64,000 nucleotides of DNA from Phycisphaeraceae bacterium. Its GTDB lineage: Bacteria > Planctomycetota > Phycisphaerae > Phycisphaerales > UBA1924. The DNA is taken from contig JAHBXK010000006.1 in the NCBI GenBank assembly GCA_019636535.1, positions 62,001-126,000 of the forward strand. The letters are read 5' to 3'. A program made the translations under genes and the position numbers. A model generated the notes under the pieces. The model searched no databases and was not told the origin of the DNA. It saw only the letters and a program-made list of their open reading frames with translations. Below, piece by piece: positions 8,664 through 17,630 of the stretch. The number at the start of each line of letters is the position of its first letter. Position 1 is the first letter of the stretch.

Positions 8664-9836
8664 TTAGGACTTTGCCTGGCATGCGTCTTTGCCGCGGGTG
8701 TGAATGGACCCGGTCGCATCGTGGTGGGCCTGACGCTCCAGTTTCCGCAAGACGCCCTCGTACTCGGCCAGACGCTTCATGACCACCTGCATACGCATGA
8801 ACATGCTGTGCGGTTGTCCGGGGTAGCCGCTGTAGACTTTGCCCTCCGGAACGTCGCCGAGGATTCCCGCCAGCGCGGTGACGGTGGCGCGCGGTCCGAT
8901 GGTCACGTTATCGGCGACGCCCGCCTTCCCCGCGACGACCGCGCCGTCGCCGATGGTCACAGAGCCGGCGAGACCCGCGAGGCCACAGATGACGCAGGCA
9001 CGCCCGATCCTGCAGTTGTGTCCGATCTGAACCAGGTTGTCGATTTTGGTGCCGTCACCGATGCTCGTGGCGCCGTACTTGCCGCGGTCGATGCAGGTGC
9101 CAGAGCCGATCTCGACCATGCTGCCGATCTCGACGTTCCCGACGTGCGGGATCTTGATGAGGCCGCGCCCCTGCGGGTCCGGTCGATAGCCGAAGCCGTC
9201 TGCGCCGACGACCACGTTGGCGTGCAGGATGGTCTTGGCGCCGATCCGGCATCGGTCATAGATCACAACGCCCGGGAACAGCACGCTCGCCGGTCCGATC
9301 TCGACATCCGCGCCGAGCGTGACGTTGGCGTGCAGCACGGTGTGCTCGCCGAGGCGTGTTCGCGGCCCCACAACGGAGTTCGGTCCGATCCGGCAGGTCG
9401 GCGGCACGACGGCGGACGGATCGACGACGGCGGTGGGGTGGATGCCCGGCTCGGGGGCGTGGGACGGCGGCTCGAACAGCGTGAGCACCTTGATCATGGC
9501 CTCGTCGGCGTCGGGCACGACGATGATCGCGCGGTCGTCGTCGCCCGGTGTCGGCGGCAGCGGGATGTTTCGGCTGATCAGCACCGCGCTCGCGGCGGAC
9601 TTGGACCACCTCTGCGCGTACTTTGAAGACCGCACGAGCGTCACGGAGCCATCGCGGGCGTCGTCGATCGCGCTGACGCGCTCAATGCGAACGTTCGGAT
9701 TGCCACGCAGTTCCCCGCCAACGGCCTCGCAGATCTGCCCGGCCGTGAAAGCGCGTCCTCCTGGACGCGAAGATGCCGACATCTCGGGCAGAGTGCTGGA
9801 GGCGGACGGGGAAGTCGGCTGAGCCAGCGTGGACAT
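8664..9836 (-). CDS. lpxD: UDP-3-O-acylglucosamine N-acyltransferase
   Basis: Transfers the second 3-hydroxyacyl chain from acyl-ACP onto UDP-3-O-acylglucosamine in lipid A synthesis; cytosolic trimer in the known family. 390 residues, somewhat longer than the usual 340 because of a 25-residue Ser/Pro-rich N-terminus and a charged C-terminal tail. An N-terminal uridine-binding-type domain ([16 protein letters not shown]) precedes a long left-handed beta-helix of hexapeptide repeats (about 130-330) with GADGFGY and IGHNCRIG, the latter carrying the His that is catalytic in E. coli LpxD. The ATG at 9836 is the first in frame. The S8 protease gene begins about 150 bases downstream on the same strand. 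Confidence 0.96.
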   Translation of the reverse strand: MSTLAQPTSPSASSTLPEMSASSRPGGRAFTAGQICEAVGGELRGNPNVRIERVSAIDDARDGSVTLVRSSKYAQRWSKSAASAVLISRNIPLPPTPGDDDRAIIVVPDADEAMIKVLTLFEPPSHAPEPGIHPTAVVDPSAVVPPTCRIGPNSVVGPRTRLGEHTVLHANVTLGADVEIGPASVLFPGVVIYDRCRIGAKTILHANVVVGADGFGYRPDPQGRGLIKIPHVGNVEIGSMVEIGSGTCIDRGKYGATSIGDGTKIDNLVQIGHNCRIGRACVICGLAGLAGSVTIGDGAVVAGKAGVADNVTIGPRATVTALAGILGDVPEGKVYSGYPGQPHSMFMRMQVVMKRLAEYEGVLRKLERQAHHDATGSIHTRGKDACQAKS

Positions 9837-9906
9837 GGGCGATTCTAGAGGTCATCGGTCGGAGAGTGCGGATCGGGTCTGGTTCGGCGTCGGGGGCCAA
9901 GGAGAA

Positions 9907-9935
9907 AACCCCCCGCACCTCGGGTGCGGGGGGTT
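9907..9935 (-). terminator. Intrinsic terminator of the Ig-like secreted protein gene
   Basis: Perfect 13-bp hairpin: arms 9907-9919 and 9923-9935 with a 3-base loop. Read on the minus strand it is followed by TTTTCTCC. It lies about 50 bases after the stop at 9982 and insulates lpxD. Confidence 0.85.
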
Positions 9936-9981
9936 GCCAAGCGCGTTGGTTTTGGACTCGTGAAGTCCTTACGGGGCCGGC

Positions 9982-12528
9982 TTACGGGCAGGTCTGTCCG
10001 AGGTTTGGGTTCCAGTCGCCCAAGAAGTCGAGCAGGTCGGCCAGATCGACGACGCCGTCCCCGTTCGTGTCACCGTTGGTGCCCGCCGGGACGTTCTGGC
10101 CGAGATTCGGGTTCCACTGGCCCAGGAAGTCGAGCAGGTCGGCCAGATCGACGACGCCGTCGGTGTTGAAATCGCCCGGGCAGGGTGCTCCGCCCGCGAC
10201 CGTGAGCGCCACGGAGACCGTGTTGACCGTGCCGCAGGGGCTGGTCAGGACGCAGTCGTAGTTGCCCGCGTTGGCGGCTGTGACGTTCGTCATGGTCAGG
10301 TTCGTCGTGTTGGCGCCGATGATGCTGCCACCGTCGGAGAGGTTCATGCCGTTCCGCCGCCACTGGAACCCGGTCGCGAAGCCCTGCACGCTGAACATCG
10401 CGGTGTCGCCCGCGTTCAGGCTCTGCGGGGACGGTTGGAACAGCACCGCGGGTGAAACGGGGTTGTTGCCGCCCGGGGTGATGAAGAGGAAGCCGACGTT
10501 GTCGATGCCGACCTCGGCGAAGCCGGTGTTCTCGAACAAGTCGATCGTGAAGGGGCCGAAGCCGGGGCCGCCGAGCGCATCGCCGCCCGCCCAGGCGCAC
10601 GGCTGACCGTTGGGTCCGAAGACCCGCAGAACGAAGTCGGGCGTCCATTGCTCGGGCAGGCCCATGGGGGGTTCCTGCAGGAGGTTCTGTCCGAACTCGC
10701 CGAAGTTGTCGCCGTAGAGGGTGCCGCCGACCTCTCCGACGTAGTAGCCGATCGCGTCAACAACCGTGAAGCCGTCGAGCGCACCGGGATCGATGATGCC
10801 GTCGTCGTTGGAGTCCAGATCCGTGCCGATGGGCGGCGGGTTGCCGTAGCCCAGGATCCACGTCACCGAGCCGTTCTCGAGTTCGGGGACGAACGGGATG
10901 ACGCCCACGAACGTCTGAGCGTCCGGGGCGGGATCGAGTTGATCCGGGCCGTCACGAACCAGCAGCATGCCGTTCGCGCCGGTGAAGAAATCGGAGAAGG
11001 GGATGAGGTGATCGATCACGCCGTTGGCCGGGTGCGGCATGTTCTGGGCGTTCAAGTCTCCCTCCAAGCCCATGAACCAGTACCCGGCGAGCGAGGCGTT
11101 CGGCGTGCCGAAGACCTCGACGAACTCGCGGCCGACGTCGCCGCCATCGGGCGCGTTCACGAAAACCTCGCTGAGATAGAAGCGCTGGCCGCTCCACCAC
11201 GCCCGCTTGGCCTCCGCGGAAGCGGGGCCGCTGGAGAGTGCAACCTCGTCGACGCCGGCGGTGCCGTTCGAGTTGTACGAGAAGGTCGCCTGGCCGCTGC
11301 CGTTGGTCGTCTGCATGCCGCTGGCGCCGGTGTTCGGACCGGCCGTGACCGAGAACATCACCGACTCACCGGCCGCCGGATTGGCGCCGTTGAAAACCGT
11401 GACCGGAACCGTCGCCGAGGAACCCGCGGCGTTGGATCGGAACGACGGGTCGACGGTGATCCAGCGGATGGGATAGAGCGTGAACGCCGGCGCACCCGCT
11501 CCGCCCGTGACGTTGGAGGTGCCCGCCGCGCTGGCGAAGTACTCGGCCGGCGTGCCGGTCTGGCCGATGAACGTGGCGGTCGTTGTGCCGCCGGTGGCGG
11601 GGGCCGTGATCGAGACCGTGACGTCGGAGACGAATGCGGGAGAGGAGACCGTGACCAGAGCGGGGCTGGTGGTCGGCGCGGCCGTGAGCGTGACCTCGAC
11701 CGTTGCGGTTCCGTTCGCGATGAACGGTGCACCCGTGATGCTCAGCGTGCTGACGGAGGGGTTGACCGAGTCGACGACCGTGATGCTCGAGGCCGGCTGC
11801 ATCGGCGATGAGCCGGAGGTCCAGTTCGCCTGGTTGGCGATCGCGGTCAGCCAGTCGTCCTTGGTTCCGGAGACGAGGGTGCTGGTGTTGAAGGCCTTCC
11901 AGGCGTTCGAGTCGCCCGAGAGGTTGAACGTGACGGCGTTGTTGCCGACGATCGAGAGCCCGGGGGGGATGTCGCCGGTCTGCGTGCTGGTGCCCGGCTC
12001 GAAGGCGCCCGTGTCGTCGAAGACGAAGATGTGCGTCATGTCGGCAACGTCGACGATGATGTTCCCCGCCGACGTGCTCTGGAAGGCGTAGATCTGCTCG
12101 CCGTCCTGGCTCTGGCTGATGTGCCGATCCCAGTTGCCCGTCAGGCCGGGTCCGACGGACCCGCTCAGCCATGTCCAGTCGGTGGGGAAGAGATCGGCGG
12201 AGAAGACGATCGTGCCGCGAGGGATTGGGTTCACAGCGCGGAACGCGGTGTAGTTCTCGCTGGGCTTGCCCGTTGTGGCCGATGCGCCTCGGAAGCCCGT
12301 GCCCGTCCATCCGCTGTCGGTGAAGTAGATGGTGGTGTTCGGCGCGAGGTCAACGAACGTGACGAACGCGAACCAGTCGGGCGTGCCCGCGGTGTACGTC
12401 GCGATGACGGCGACGTCGCCTGCCGTGAGTGAGGTCTGGGCCGAGGCGGCGCCGTGCAGTGCCAACGGCAGCGCTGCGGCCGCGGCGACGGCTCGCAGTC
12501 TGTGCTTGAGCGATGTGGGCGGTCTCAT
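9982..12528 (-). CDS. Large secreted protein with Ig-like domain and two dockerin-like repeats
   Basis: 848 residues; AAGGAA precedes the ATG at 12528. A clear signal peptide (LRAVAAAAALPLALHGAASAQ) starts it. The mature part is Gly/Thr/Ser-rich and predicted beta-sandwich: an N-terminal region with DVAVIATYTAGTPDWFAFV and FTDSGW, a central repeated Thr-rich region (ITGAPFIANGTATVEVTL), then a stretch with LSEVFVNAPDGGDVGREFVEVFG that resembles lamin-tail-like domains. Near the C-terminus there is an immunoglobulin I-set-like domain (FSVQGFATGFQWRRNG ... AGNYDCVLTSPCG). The last 66 residues are two dockerin-like repeats ending LGQTCP. Likely a surface or extracellular structural protein. The lamin-tail assignment is tentative. 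Confidence 0.85.
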   Translation of the reverse strand: MRPPTSLKHRLRAVAAAAALPLALHGAASAQTSLTAGDVAVIATYTAGTPDWFAFVTFVDLAPNTTIYFTDSGWTGTGFRGASATTGKPSENYTAFRAVNPIPRGTIVFSADLFPTDWTWLSGSVGPGLTGNWDRHISQSQDGEQIYAFQSTSAGNIIVDVADMTHIFVFDDTGAFEPGTSTQTGDIPPGLSIVGNNAVTFNLSGDSNAWKAFNTSTLVSGTKDDWLTAIANQANWTSGSSPMQPASSITVVDSVNPSVSTLSITGAPFIANGTATVEVTLTAAPTTSPALVTVSSPAFVSDVTVSITAPATGGTTTATFIGQTGTPAEYFASAAGTSNVTGGAGAPAFTLYPIRWITVDPSFRSNAAGSSATVPVTVFNGANPAAGESVMFSVTAGPNTGASGMQTTNGSGQATFSYNSNGTAGVDEVALSSGPASAEAKRAWWSGQRFYLSEVFVNAPDGGDVGREFVEVFGTPNASLAGYWFMGLEGDLNAQNMPHPANGVIDHLIPFSDFFTGANGMLLVRDGPDQLDPAPDAQTFVGVIPFVPELENGSVTWILGYGNPPPIGTDLDSNDDGIIDPGALDGFTVVDAIGYYVGEVGGTLYGDNFGEFGQNLLQEPPMGLPEQWTPDFVLRVFGPNGQPCAWAGGDALGGPGFGPFTIDLFENTGFAEVGIDNVGFLFITPGGNNPVSPAVLFQPSPQSLNAGDTAMFSVQGFATGFQWRRNGMNLSDGGSIIGANTTNLTMTNVTAANAGNYDCVLTSPCGTVNTVSVALTVAGGAPCPGDFNTDGVVDLADLLDFLGQWNPNLGQNVPAGTNGDTNGDGVVDLADLLDFLGDWNPNLGQTCP

Positions 12529-12726
12529 GTTCGTGGAGTTCCTTTGAGTGCATGCGAGCGTGCGCGGACGATCCCCAACTGCGCCCGATCGATTGCGCGG
12601 GCGAGCGGCTCAACCTCCGGGCCGAGCAGGGCGTCAGGCTAGATGGTGCTCGGGTGCCTGCCCACGGCCCGAGTGTCAAGATTGCGTTCAATGTCCCGCA
12701 GATTCTGCGCAGCACATACGACAACA

Positions 12727-12756
12727 GGCCGCGCGATCCGTTTGAATCGCGCGGCC
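12727..12756 (-). terminator. Hairpin terminator of the matrixin protease gene
   Basis: Perfect 11-bp stem (12727-12737 with 12746-12756), 8-base loop, GC-rich. On the minus strand it is followed by TGTTGT, a weak U tract. It lies about 35 bases beyond the stop at 12791. Confidence 0.65.
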
Positions 12757-12790
12757 CGTCGTTCGATCAGGCTGGTTTGTGAAGATTCGG

Positions 12791-15379
12791 TTACGGGCAG
12801 GTCTGTCCGAGGTTGGGGTTCCACACCCCGAGGAAGTCGAGCAGGTCCGCAAGGTCCACGATGCCGTCGCCGTTGGTGTCGCCGTTCGTGCCCGGCGTCA
12901 CGGACTGTCCGAGGTTGGGGTTCCAGGCACCGAGGAAGTCGAGCAGGTCGGCCAGATCGACCACCGAGTCGAGGTTGAAGTCACCGGGGCACGGCGGCGG
13001 GGCGCACGGGTCTCCGTCGCACGTCGAGTCGTTCCCGAGGTAGACGCCGGTGGCGGCGAGGCAGTCGGCCTCGGTCCCGACCAGGCAGAGCACACCCAGG
13101 CAGCACGCACCGGTCGGGAAGCAGGTCTGCGCTTCGCACTCCGTCTCGTCGCCGAGGTACTCGCCGCTCATCGAAGCGCAGTCGGCCTCCGTCGTGATCT
13201 GGCAGGTCAGGCCGGTGCAGCAGGCGCCGGTGGGAACGCACTGATCGACGGTGCAAGGCTCGTCGTCGCCCTTGTAGGTGCCTCCCTGCGAGGCGCACGC
13301 GGACTCGGTGACGATCGAGCAGGTGGTGCCGACGCAGCAGGCGCCGGTGGGGATGCAGATCTGCGCGGTGCAGGCAACGTCGTCGCCGAGGTAGTTCCCG
13401 CCGAGTGTTCCGCACTCGGTGGCGGTGGTCACCTGGCAGTCGGTGCCGACGCAGCAGGCGCCCGTCGGAGCGCAGGTGTTGATCGTGCAGACCGTGCCGT
13501 CGCCCTGATAGACGCCCAACTCGTTGGCGCAGTTGGCGGCGGTCAGGATCACGCAGGACGGGCCGACGCAGCAGGCGCCCGTCGGGTCGGGCGGCGCGGA
13601 AGAGAAGCCCGAGTCGGGTCCGGCCAGCGGCTTGACGACGGAGTCCTGCACCACGTCGACCCAGTATTGGTACGTTGTGCCGCCGACGGCCGTGAAGTCA
13701 TCGAACTGCACGGCGGGCGGCAAGGGCGCACCGATCTGCGTTGCGAGGGCCTTGTTCGTGGAGGTACCCCGCAGGATGCGGTACTCGGTTGCACCGGTGA
13801 TCGAAGACCACTGGACGCGGACGCGGTCGGTGAAGTCGCCGTCGGTGGCCGACATCGTGGGCGTGCTGACGCCCGTGATCGTCAGCGTGTACAACTGGAC
13901 GTTCGACACCGTCGTCGTGGAGCGGACGCTGACGGTCCAATTGCCGGCGGGTGAGAGGAGCAGGCCGCTGCGACTCTCGCCCATGCCGATGCCGTTGGCA
14001 TCGATGCTCAGTTGCACCTGGCCCGATGCGTTGAGCACGTCGAAGGCCAGGTCGCGGATGGCCAACGCGTTCTCGTTTGCAGCGGTGTCAGCGGGACATC
14101 CGCTGGAAGTCGGGGCGTTCTGCTGGTAGGTCGCGTAGTTGGAACCGACCGGCACCAGCGAGATGTTCACCACTCTCGGCGCATCGACGCTGAAGCGGTA
14201 GAAGTCCTGCTCGGAGTTGTTGTCGATGCTCGTTCGTGAAGCGAAGGGCACGCTCGACTGCCCGACGGGCCAGGCCGACGGGTTCAGCGTCTGGCCGTTG
14301 GCGAGCGCCCCCAGCTCGGTCGCGGCGGCGAACGTGTTGTTGTTGCCGAAGAAGTCGCCGTAGTGGCGCTGCGCTGCGCGGACGTCGTCCTGGCGCGGCC
14401 CGTCAAAACTCGTGGAGAGGAAGGGCTCCATCAGTTTGCTGTTGTTGATCGGGCACGAGTGGGCGATGCCGAGGCCGTGCCCGTGCTCGTGCATGATGAT
14501 GTTGCGGGCGAAGCGGTAGTTGTTAGAACTGCTCTGCCAGTTCTCGGCCGAGTCGAGGACCATGTTGCCGCCGCTGCCGTTGCCGGGGAAGTTGTTGTAC
14601 GCCAGCACGCCGCTTCCGCCGTCGATGGGCTTCATGGCGATACGGATGTTGCCCCTCGACGTTGAGCCGCTGCTGCCCCACGAGGCGCCGTCGTCCCAGT
14701 CGTTGCCGCCGACGGTGATCCGCTGGTACGTCAGTCCGGCGACCTGGCTCCATCGCTCGAAACTCTGCTCGAACAGGCCGATCCAGAGTGCCCGGTTGTT
14801 GCCAAACTTGGAGTCCATCGTCGCGAACAGTGTCGACGGCGCTGTGCCCTCGCCGATCCCGTTGGGGATGCTCATTCCGTCGGGCACGAAACTCCAAGTC
14901 AGTTGTCGCGGGGTGCCCTGCGTGCCGCTCCACCGGCTGCCGAGGAAGAAGCGGTCGAGCCCGGCCATCGCCGTCTCGAGCATCTCGATGACCTCGGCCG
15001 AGGGCGGATCGTTCGGGTCGAAGCAGGCGGTGATAAGGGGCCGGCCGTCGGCGTCGAACATCGGGTCGAGCATCATGCCGCGGAACGGCTCGCCCTCGGG
15101 CTCATCGGGCTTGGGAGCACGGATGGACATCGGGATGCCGCGGGCTCGCACACCGCAGCCGAGCGAGAAGAGTGCATCGTCCGGACCGAAGAACCGGTTC
15201 AGGCCGCGCGCGGCTCGCGCGTTCCGCACATCCGACTGCGTGACGACCTCAACCGCTTCGCCGATCGCTGGCTGAGCACCGGCCGTGTATCCATCGGAAA
15301 GTCCGGATGCGCTGGGCATGGAGATGCCGGCAAGACATGCCAGGGACAACGTCACACCAAAGATCGATCGGATCGTCAT
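12791..15379 (-). CDS. Secreted matrixin-type metalloprotease with cysteine-rich repeats and dockerin-like tail
   Basis: 862 residues from the ATG at 15379, which follows GGGAAC and opens a signal peptide (IFGVTLSLACLAGISMPSASG); the longer frame to 15451 has no such leader. The catalytic zinc motif HEHGHGLGIAH is at 297-307 (HExxHxxGxxH, metzincin/M10 type), with the expected small residue and Met downstream (NNSKLMEP). A beta-rich region (about 380-490) and a fibronectin III-like stretch (VRVQWSSITGATEYRILRG, about 520-595) follow. Then come five copies of a PTGACC repeat (about 597-792), each with a regular Cys pattern and a GxYxGD turn. Two dockerin-like repeats end in LGQTCP. Probably cleaves or binds extracellular polymers; substrate unknown. 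Confidence 0.9.
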   Translation of the reverse strand: MTIRSIFGVTLSLACLAGISMPSASGLSDGYTAGAQPAIGEAVEVVTQSDVRNARAARGLNRFFGPDDALFSLGCGVRARGIPMSIRAPKPDEPEGEPFRGMMLDPMFDADGRPLITACFDPNDPPSAEVIEMLETAMAGLDRFFLGSRWSGTQGTPRQLTWSFVPDGMSIPNGIGEGTAPSTLFATMDSKFGNNRALWIGLFEQSFERWSQVAGLTYQRITVGGNDWDDGASWGSSGSTSRGNIRIAMKPIDGGSGVLAYNNFPGNGSGGNMVLDSAENWQSSSNNYRFARNIIMHEHGHGLGIAHSCPINNSKLMEPFLSTSFDGPRQDDVRAAQRHYGDFFGNNNTFAAATELGALANGQTLNPSAWPVGQSSVPFASRTSIDNNSEQDFYRFSVDAPRVVNISLVPVGSNYATYQQNAPTSSGCPADTAANENALAIRDLAFDVLNASGQVQLSIDANGIGMGESRSGLLLSPAGNWTVSVRSTTTVSNVQLYTLTITGVSTPTMSATDGDFTDRVRVQWSSITGATEYRILRGTSTNKALATQIGAPLPPAVQFDDFTAVGGTTYQYWVDVVQDSVVKPLAGPDSGFSSAPPDPTGACCVGPSCVILTAANCANELGVYQGDGTVCTINTCAPTGACCVGTDCQVTTATECGTLGGNYLGDDVACTAQICIPTGACCVGTTCSIVTESACASQGGTYKGDDEPCTVDQCVPTGACCTGLTCQITTEADCASMSGEYLGDETECEAQTCFPTGACCLGVLCLVGTEADCLAATGVYLGNDSTCDGDPCAPPPCPGDFNLDSVVDLADLLDFLGAWNPNLGQSVTPGTNGDTNGDGIVDLADLLDFLGVWNPNLGQTCP

Positions 15380-15633
15380 GGATCGAGTTCCCTTCAGAGC
15401 AAAGCAGCACCAACACATCACCGCACGAGCGTGCGGTGAATGACACGGCATCGCCGTCCCGCCGATGCGAGCCAGTGGGGGCGGGTGGCGAACGAATCGC
15501 TAGCGTCGGAGATGAGTCCTTCCCACGATGCCCAACAATTCGCAAAGAGTGTGTCATCGGCTGCGTTGGGGGCGAGTATTTTCACTGTTGGTCGGATTTT
15601 GATCGGTATTTCGGAGAAGCCCGGTGCGCAGTT

Positions 15634-16536
15634 ATGCTGCCGCCCATGATTCGGCAACCGCTCCGTGCTCCGCGCAAGCGTCCATGGGTTTCAGCCGCGA
15701 TCGGCAGCCTCTCGGCGTGCTGGGTGATGATCGCGGCGACTTCGGTGTCGGCCGAGGTGTTGCGGTTCGATTTCACCGCCTCCTCTGCGTCACAGGCGTC
15801 GTGTGTTCTGGGGGATTTCGCAGGTTCCGCCGGTGTGGTGGCAAGCGGTTCGATCACGGTGGATTGGGACCGAACGGGATCGCGTATCCGCGTGCTGTCG
15901 GCGGGTGCAACGGTGAGCGGGATGTCGGGCGGCGATGTTTTCGTGCCCGTGCCGATCGGCTTTCTCGGGCCGGTGAACGCGCGGCATCAGTCGATGACGC
16001 TCGACCTGGATGAGCCGTCCGTGTGGGCGGATCTCGCGCCGGAGGGCTCGTGGTCCTTGTCCGCGTTGCCGCTGCGGATGCATGCGCTTTGTTCGTACCA
16101 GGGCGATGTTCAACCGTGTGTGCAGTTGTTCAACACGTCTGGTGGCCATCTCCATTGCGCGCTCTCGATCGAACTGGGCGATCTTGCCCCGACGCTCGCC
16201 GAAGTGCATTCGGCGCAGATTTCCGAATCGGAGGGCACCGCCACCTTGTCTGCCTGCCTGCGTGTCCGCGTGCCGCACAACCCGTCGCTGCCGACACTGG
16301 CCTGGACGATGGCGAACGTCTGTTTCACGGCCACCGTCGCCACGACGAGCTGTGCGAGCGACGTCAACGCCGACGGCGTGTCGGATCTCGCCGACCTGCT
16401 GTTCTTTCTCAGCGAGTGGCTCCCGCGTTTGGGTGGTCCGGCTGAGGGGACGCTTGCCGACTTTCACCCCGACGGCGTCGCCGATCTGGTTGATCTGCTC
16501 GATTTTCTAGAGCTTTGGCTGCCGGGCTGTGCGTGA
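15634..16536 (+). CDS. Secreted protein with dockerin-like C-terminus
   Basis: Function unknown. ATGs at 15634 and 15646 are both in frame (300 or 296 residues); GGAGAAG lies a little far upstream of the first. Either opens a signal peptide (AAIGSLSACWVMIAATSVSAE). The mature part is a single beta-rich domain of about 200 residues with few charged clusters and several Cys (HALCSYQGDVQPCVQ). Two EF-hand-like repeats finish the protein (SDVNADGVSDLADLLFFLSE and DFHPDGVADLVDLLDFLE), ending LWLPGCA. The -LWLPGC- ending is shared with the protein at 52637-55129, whereas three other proteins end in -NLGxTCP. It is divergent from the matrixin gene. Confidence 0.8.
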   Translation: MLPPMIRQPLRAPRKRPWVSAAIGSLSACWVMIAATSVSAEVLRFDFTASSASQASCVLGDFAGSAGVVASGSITVDWDRTGSRIRVLSAGATVSGMSGGDVFVPVPIGFLGPVNARHQSMTLDLDEPSVWADLAPEGSWSLSALPLRMHALCSYQGDVQPCVQLFNTSGGHLHCALSIELGDLAPTLAEVHSAQISESEGTATLSACLRVRVPHNPSLPTLAWTMANVCFTATVATTSCASDVNADGVSDLADLLFFLSEWLPRLGGPAEGTLADFHPDGVADLVDLLDFLELWLPGCA

Positions 16537-16886
16537 GATCGTGATCGGACTCTTTCCGGATGACCGACCGCTGGCTTGAGTTATAGGGCTCTGAGGGCCC
16601 TTACCGACAGCGTCGGTCCGAGAATCGGACATTTTCCGGCAATTCCCGCGCTTGAATGTTGGAATTCGCGGGCCTCTCTGCTAACTTGTGATTGACCGCG
16701 ATGCTCGTCGTCTGCGGCGGTAATCCGCCGGTGCTGTTTCCCCTTTTTAGGGCAGCCCGGCCAGAGAGGGTGGAGGAGCGGAGGGGGAGGGCTGAGAGAG
16801 CGTGTTTGTTCTTGTCCCGACGCACGACCGGCGTCCGGCGTGGTTGCGCACACCGCTCCGGCCCGGCACTCTCAGAGGCCAGACCC
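16537..16886. other. Intergenic leader region of the PEP-CTERM gene
   Basis: 350 bases. The frame of the downstream gene stays open through part of it, but no ribosome-binding site or leader supports a start before 16887. It contains a perfect 6-bp hairpin (CGGCGG-TAAT-CCGCCG, 16715-16730) and a purine-rich stretch (16768-16799). No convincing promoter was seen. Confidence 0.4.
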
Positions 16887-17579
16887 ATGCTCAGCACCCG
16901 AATCAGCAAGACCAAGACCGCCCTCGCATCCCTCGTCGCCGCGCTCGCGCTCGGCCAGGCCGGTGCCAACGCCACCGTGCTCACGTTCGACGGCTCCTTC
17001 TGGACGGAGGATCGGGTCGTGCCGGATTCGTACGGCTCCAATGTCATCGGCAACACCAGTTCGTTCATCTACGGTCCGGAGTGCGACATCACGCCGGACG
17101 TGGTGGTGGATTACGTGGGCACGATGCGGTGGAAGAGCACGGGGTACGGCGACCTGCAGAACTTCATCTACGCCGATCACCCGTCCAACGCGACGCAGCG
17201 ATTCCTGACGGTCGTCCTGGCGAACACCGCCCCGGGAGACACGGTGGGGCTGCACTCGTTCGACGTCGCCGCGGAACTGGGCGAGACGCTCCGCATCGAC
17301 TGGATCCGCGTCTACCGCGACGGGCAGTTGGCGTACAACAACATCGAGCCGCTGATCCCCGGCGACGCGGCGAACCCCTCGCGGCTGTCGATCATGTTCA
17401 ACCCTCCGATCGTGGGCACGGTGGTGCAGATCGAACTCAACCTGACACGGCTGCTGCTCAAGAGCGAGCGCATCGGCATCGACAACATCAAGTTCTCGCA
17501 GACGAGCATCCCGACGCCGGGCGCGGCGTTGCTGTTCGCGGCGGGGCTTGGTGTGTTCGCCGCGCGTCGTCGTCGTTGA
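16887..17579 (+). CDS. Secreted PEP-CTERM-like protein
   Basis: 230 residues; the ATG at 16887 has GAGG nine bases upstream and begins a signal peptide (TALASLVAALALGQAGANA). The mature part is beta-rich with an FDGSFWTEDR start and no domain I can name. The C-terminus is a sorting tag: PTPGAALLFAAGLGVFAARRRR, that is a Pro-rich motif, a hydrophobic helix and an Arg cluster. In known systems such tails are processed by exosortase and link to extracellular polysaccharide. The motif is PTPG rather than PEP, a variant common in planctomycetes. No exosortase is in this window. It converges on the second pseudopilin gene. Confidence 0.85.
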   Translation: MLSTRISKTKTALASLVAALALGQAGANATVLTFDGSFWTEDRVVPDSYGSNVIGNTSSFIYGPECDITPDVVVDYVGTMRWKSTGYGDLQNFIYADHPSNATQRFLTVVLANTAPGDTVGLHSFDVAAELGETLRIDWIRVYRDGQLAYNNIEPLIPGDAANPSRLSIMFNPPIVGTVVQIELNLTRLLLKSERIGIDNIKFSQTSIPTPGAALLFAAGLGVFAARRRR

Positions 17580-17630
17580 GCCAACGGACTTGGACGGGGG
17601 GCGAGGTCGTGCGCAACGCGCGGTCGGCGA

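Noticed and set aside
15542-15556. Minus-strand TGACAC-N5-TTGC resembling a sigma-54 promoter before the matrixin gene
   Set aside because: The invariant GG of the -24 box is GA here, so it is noted only as a weak possibility and not annotated.
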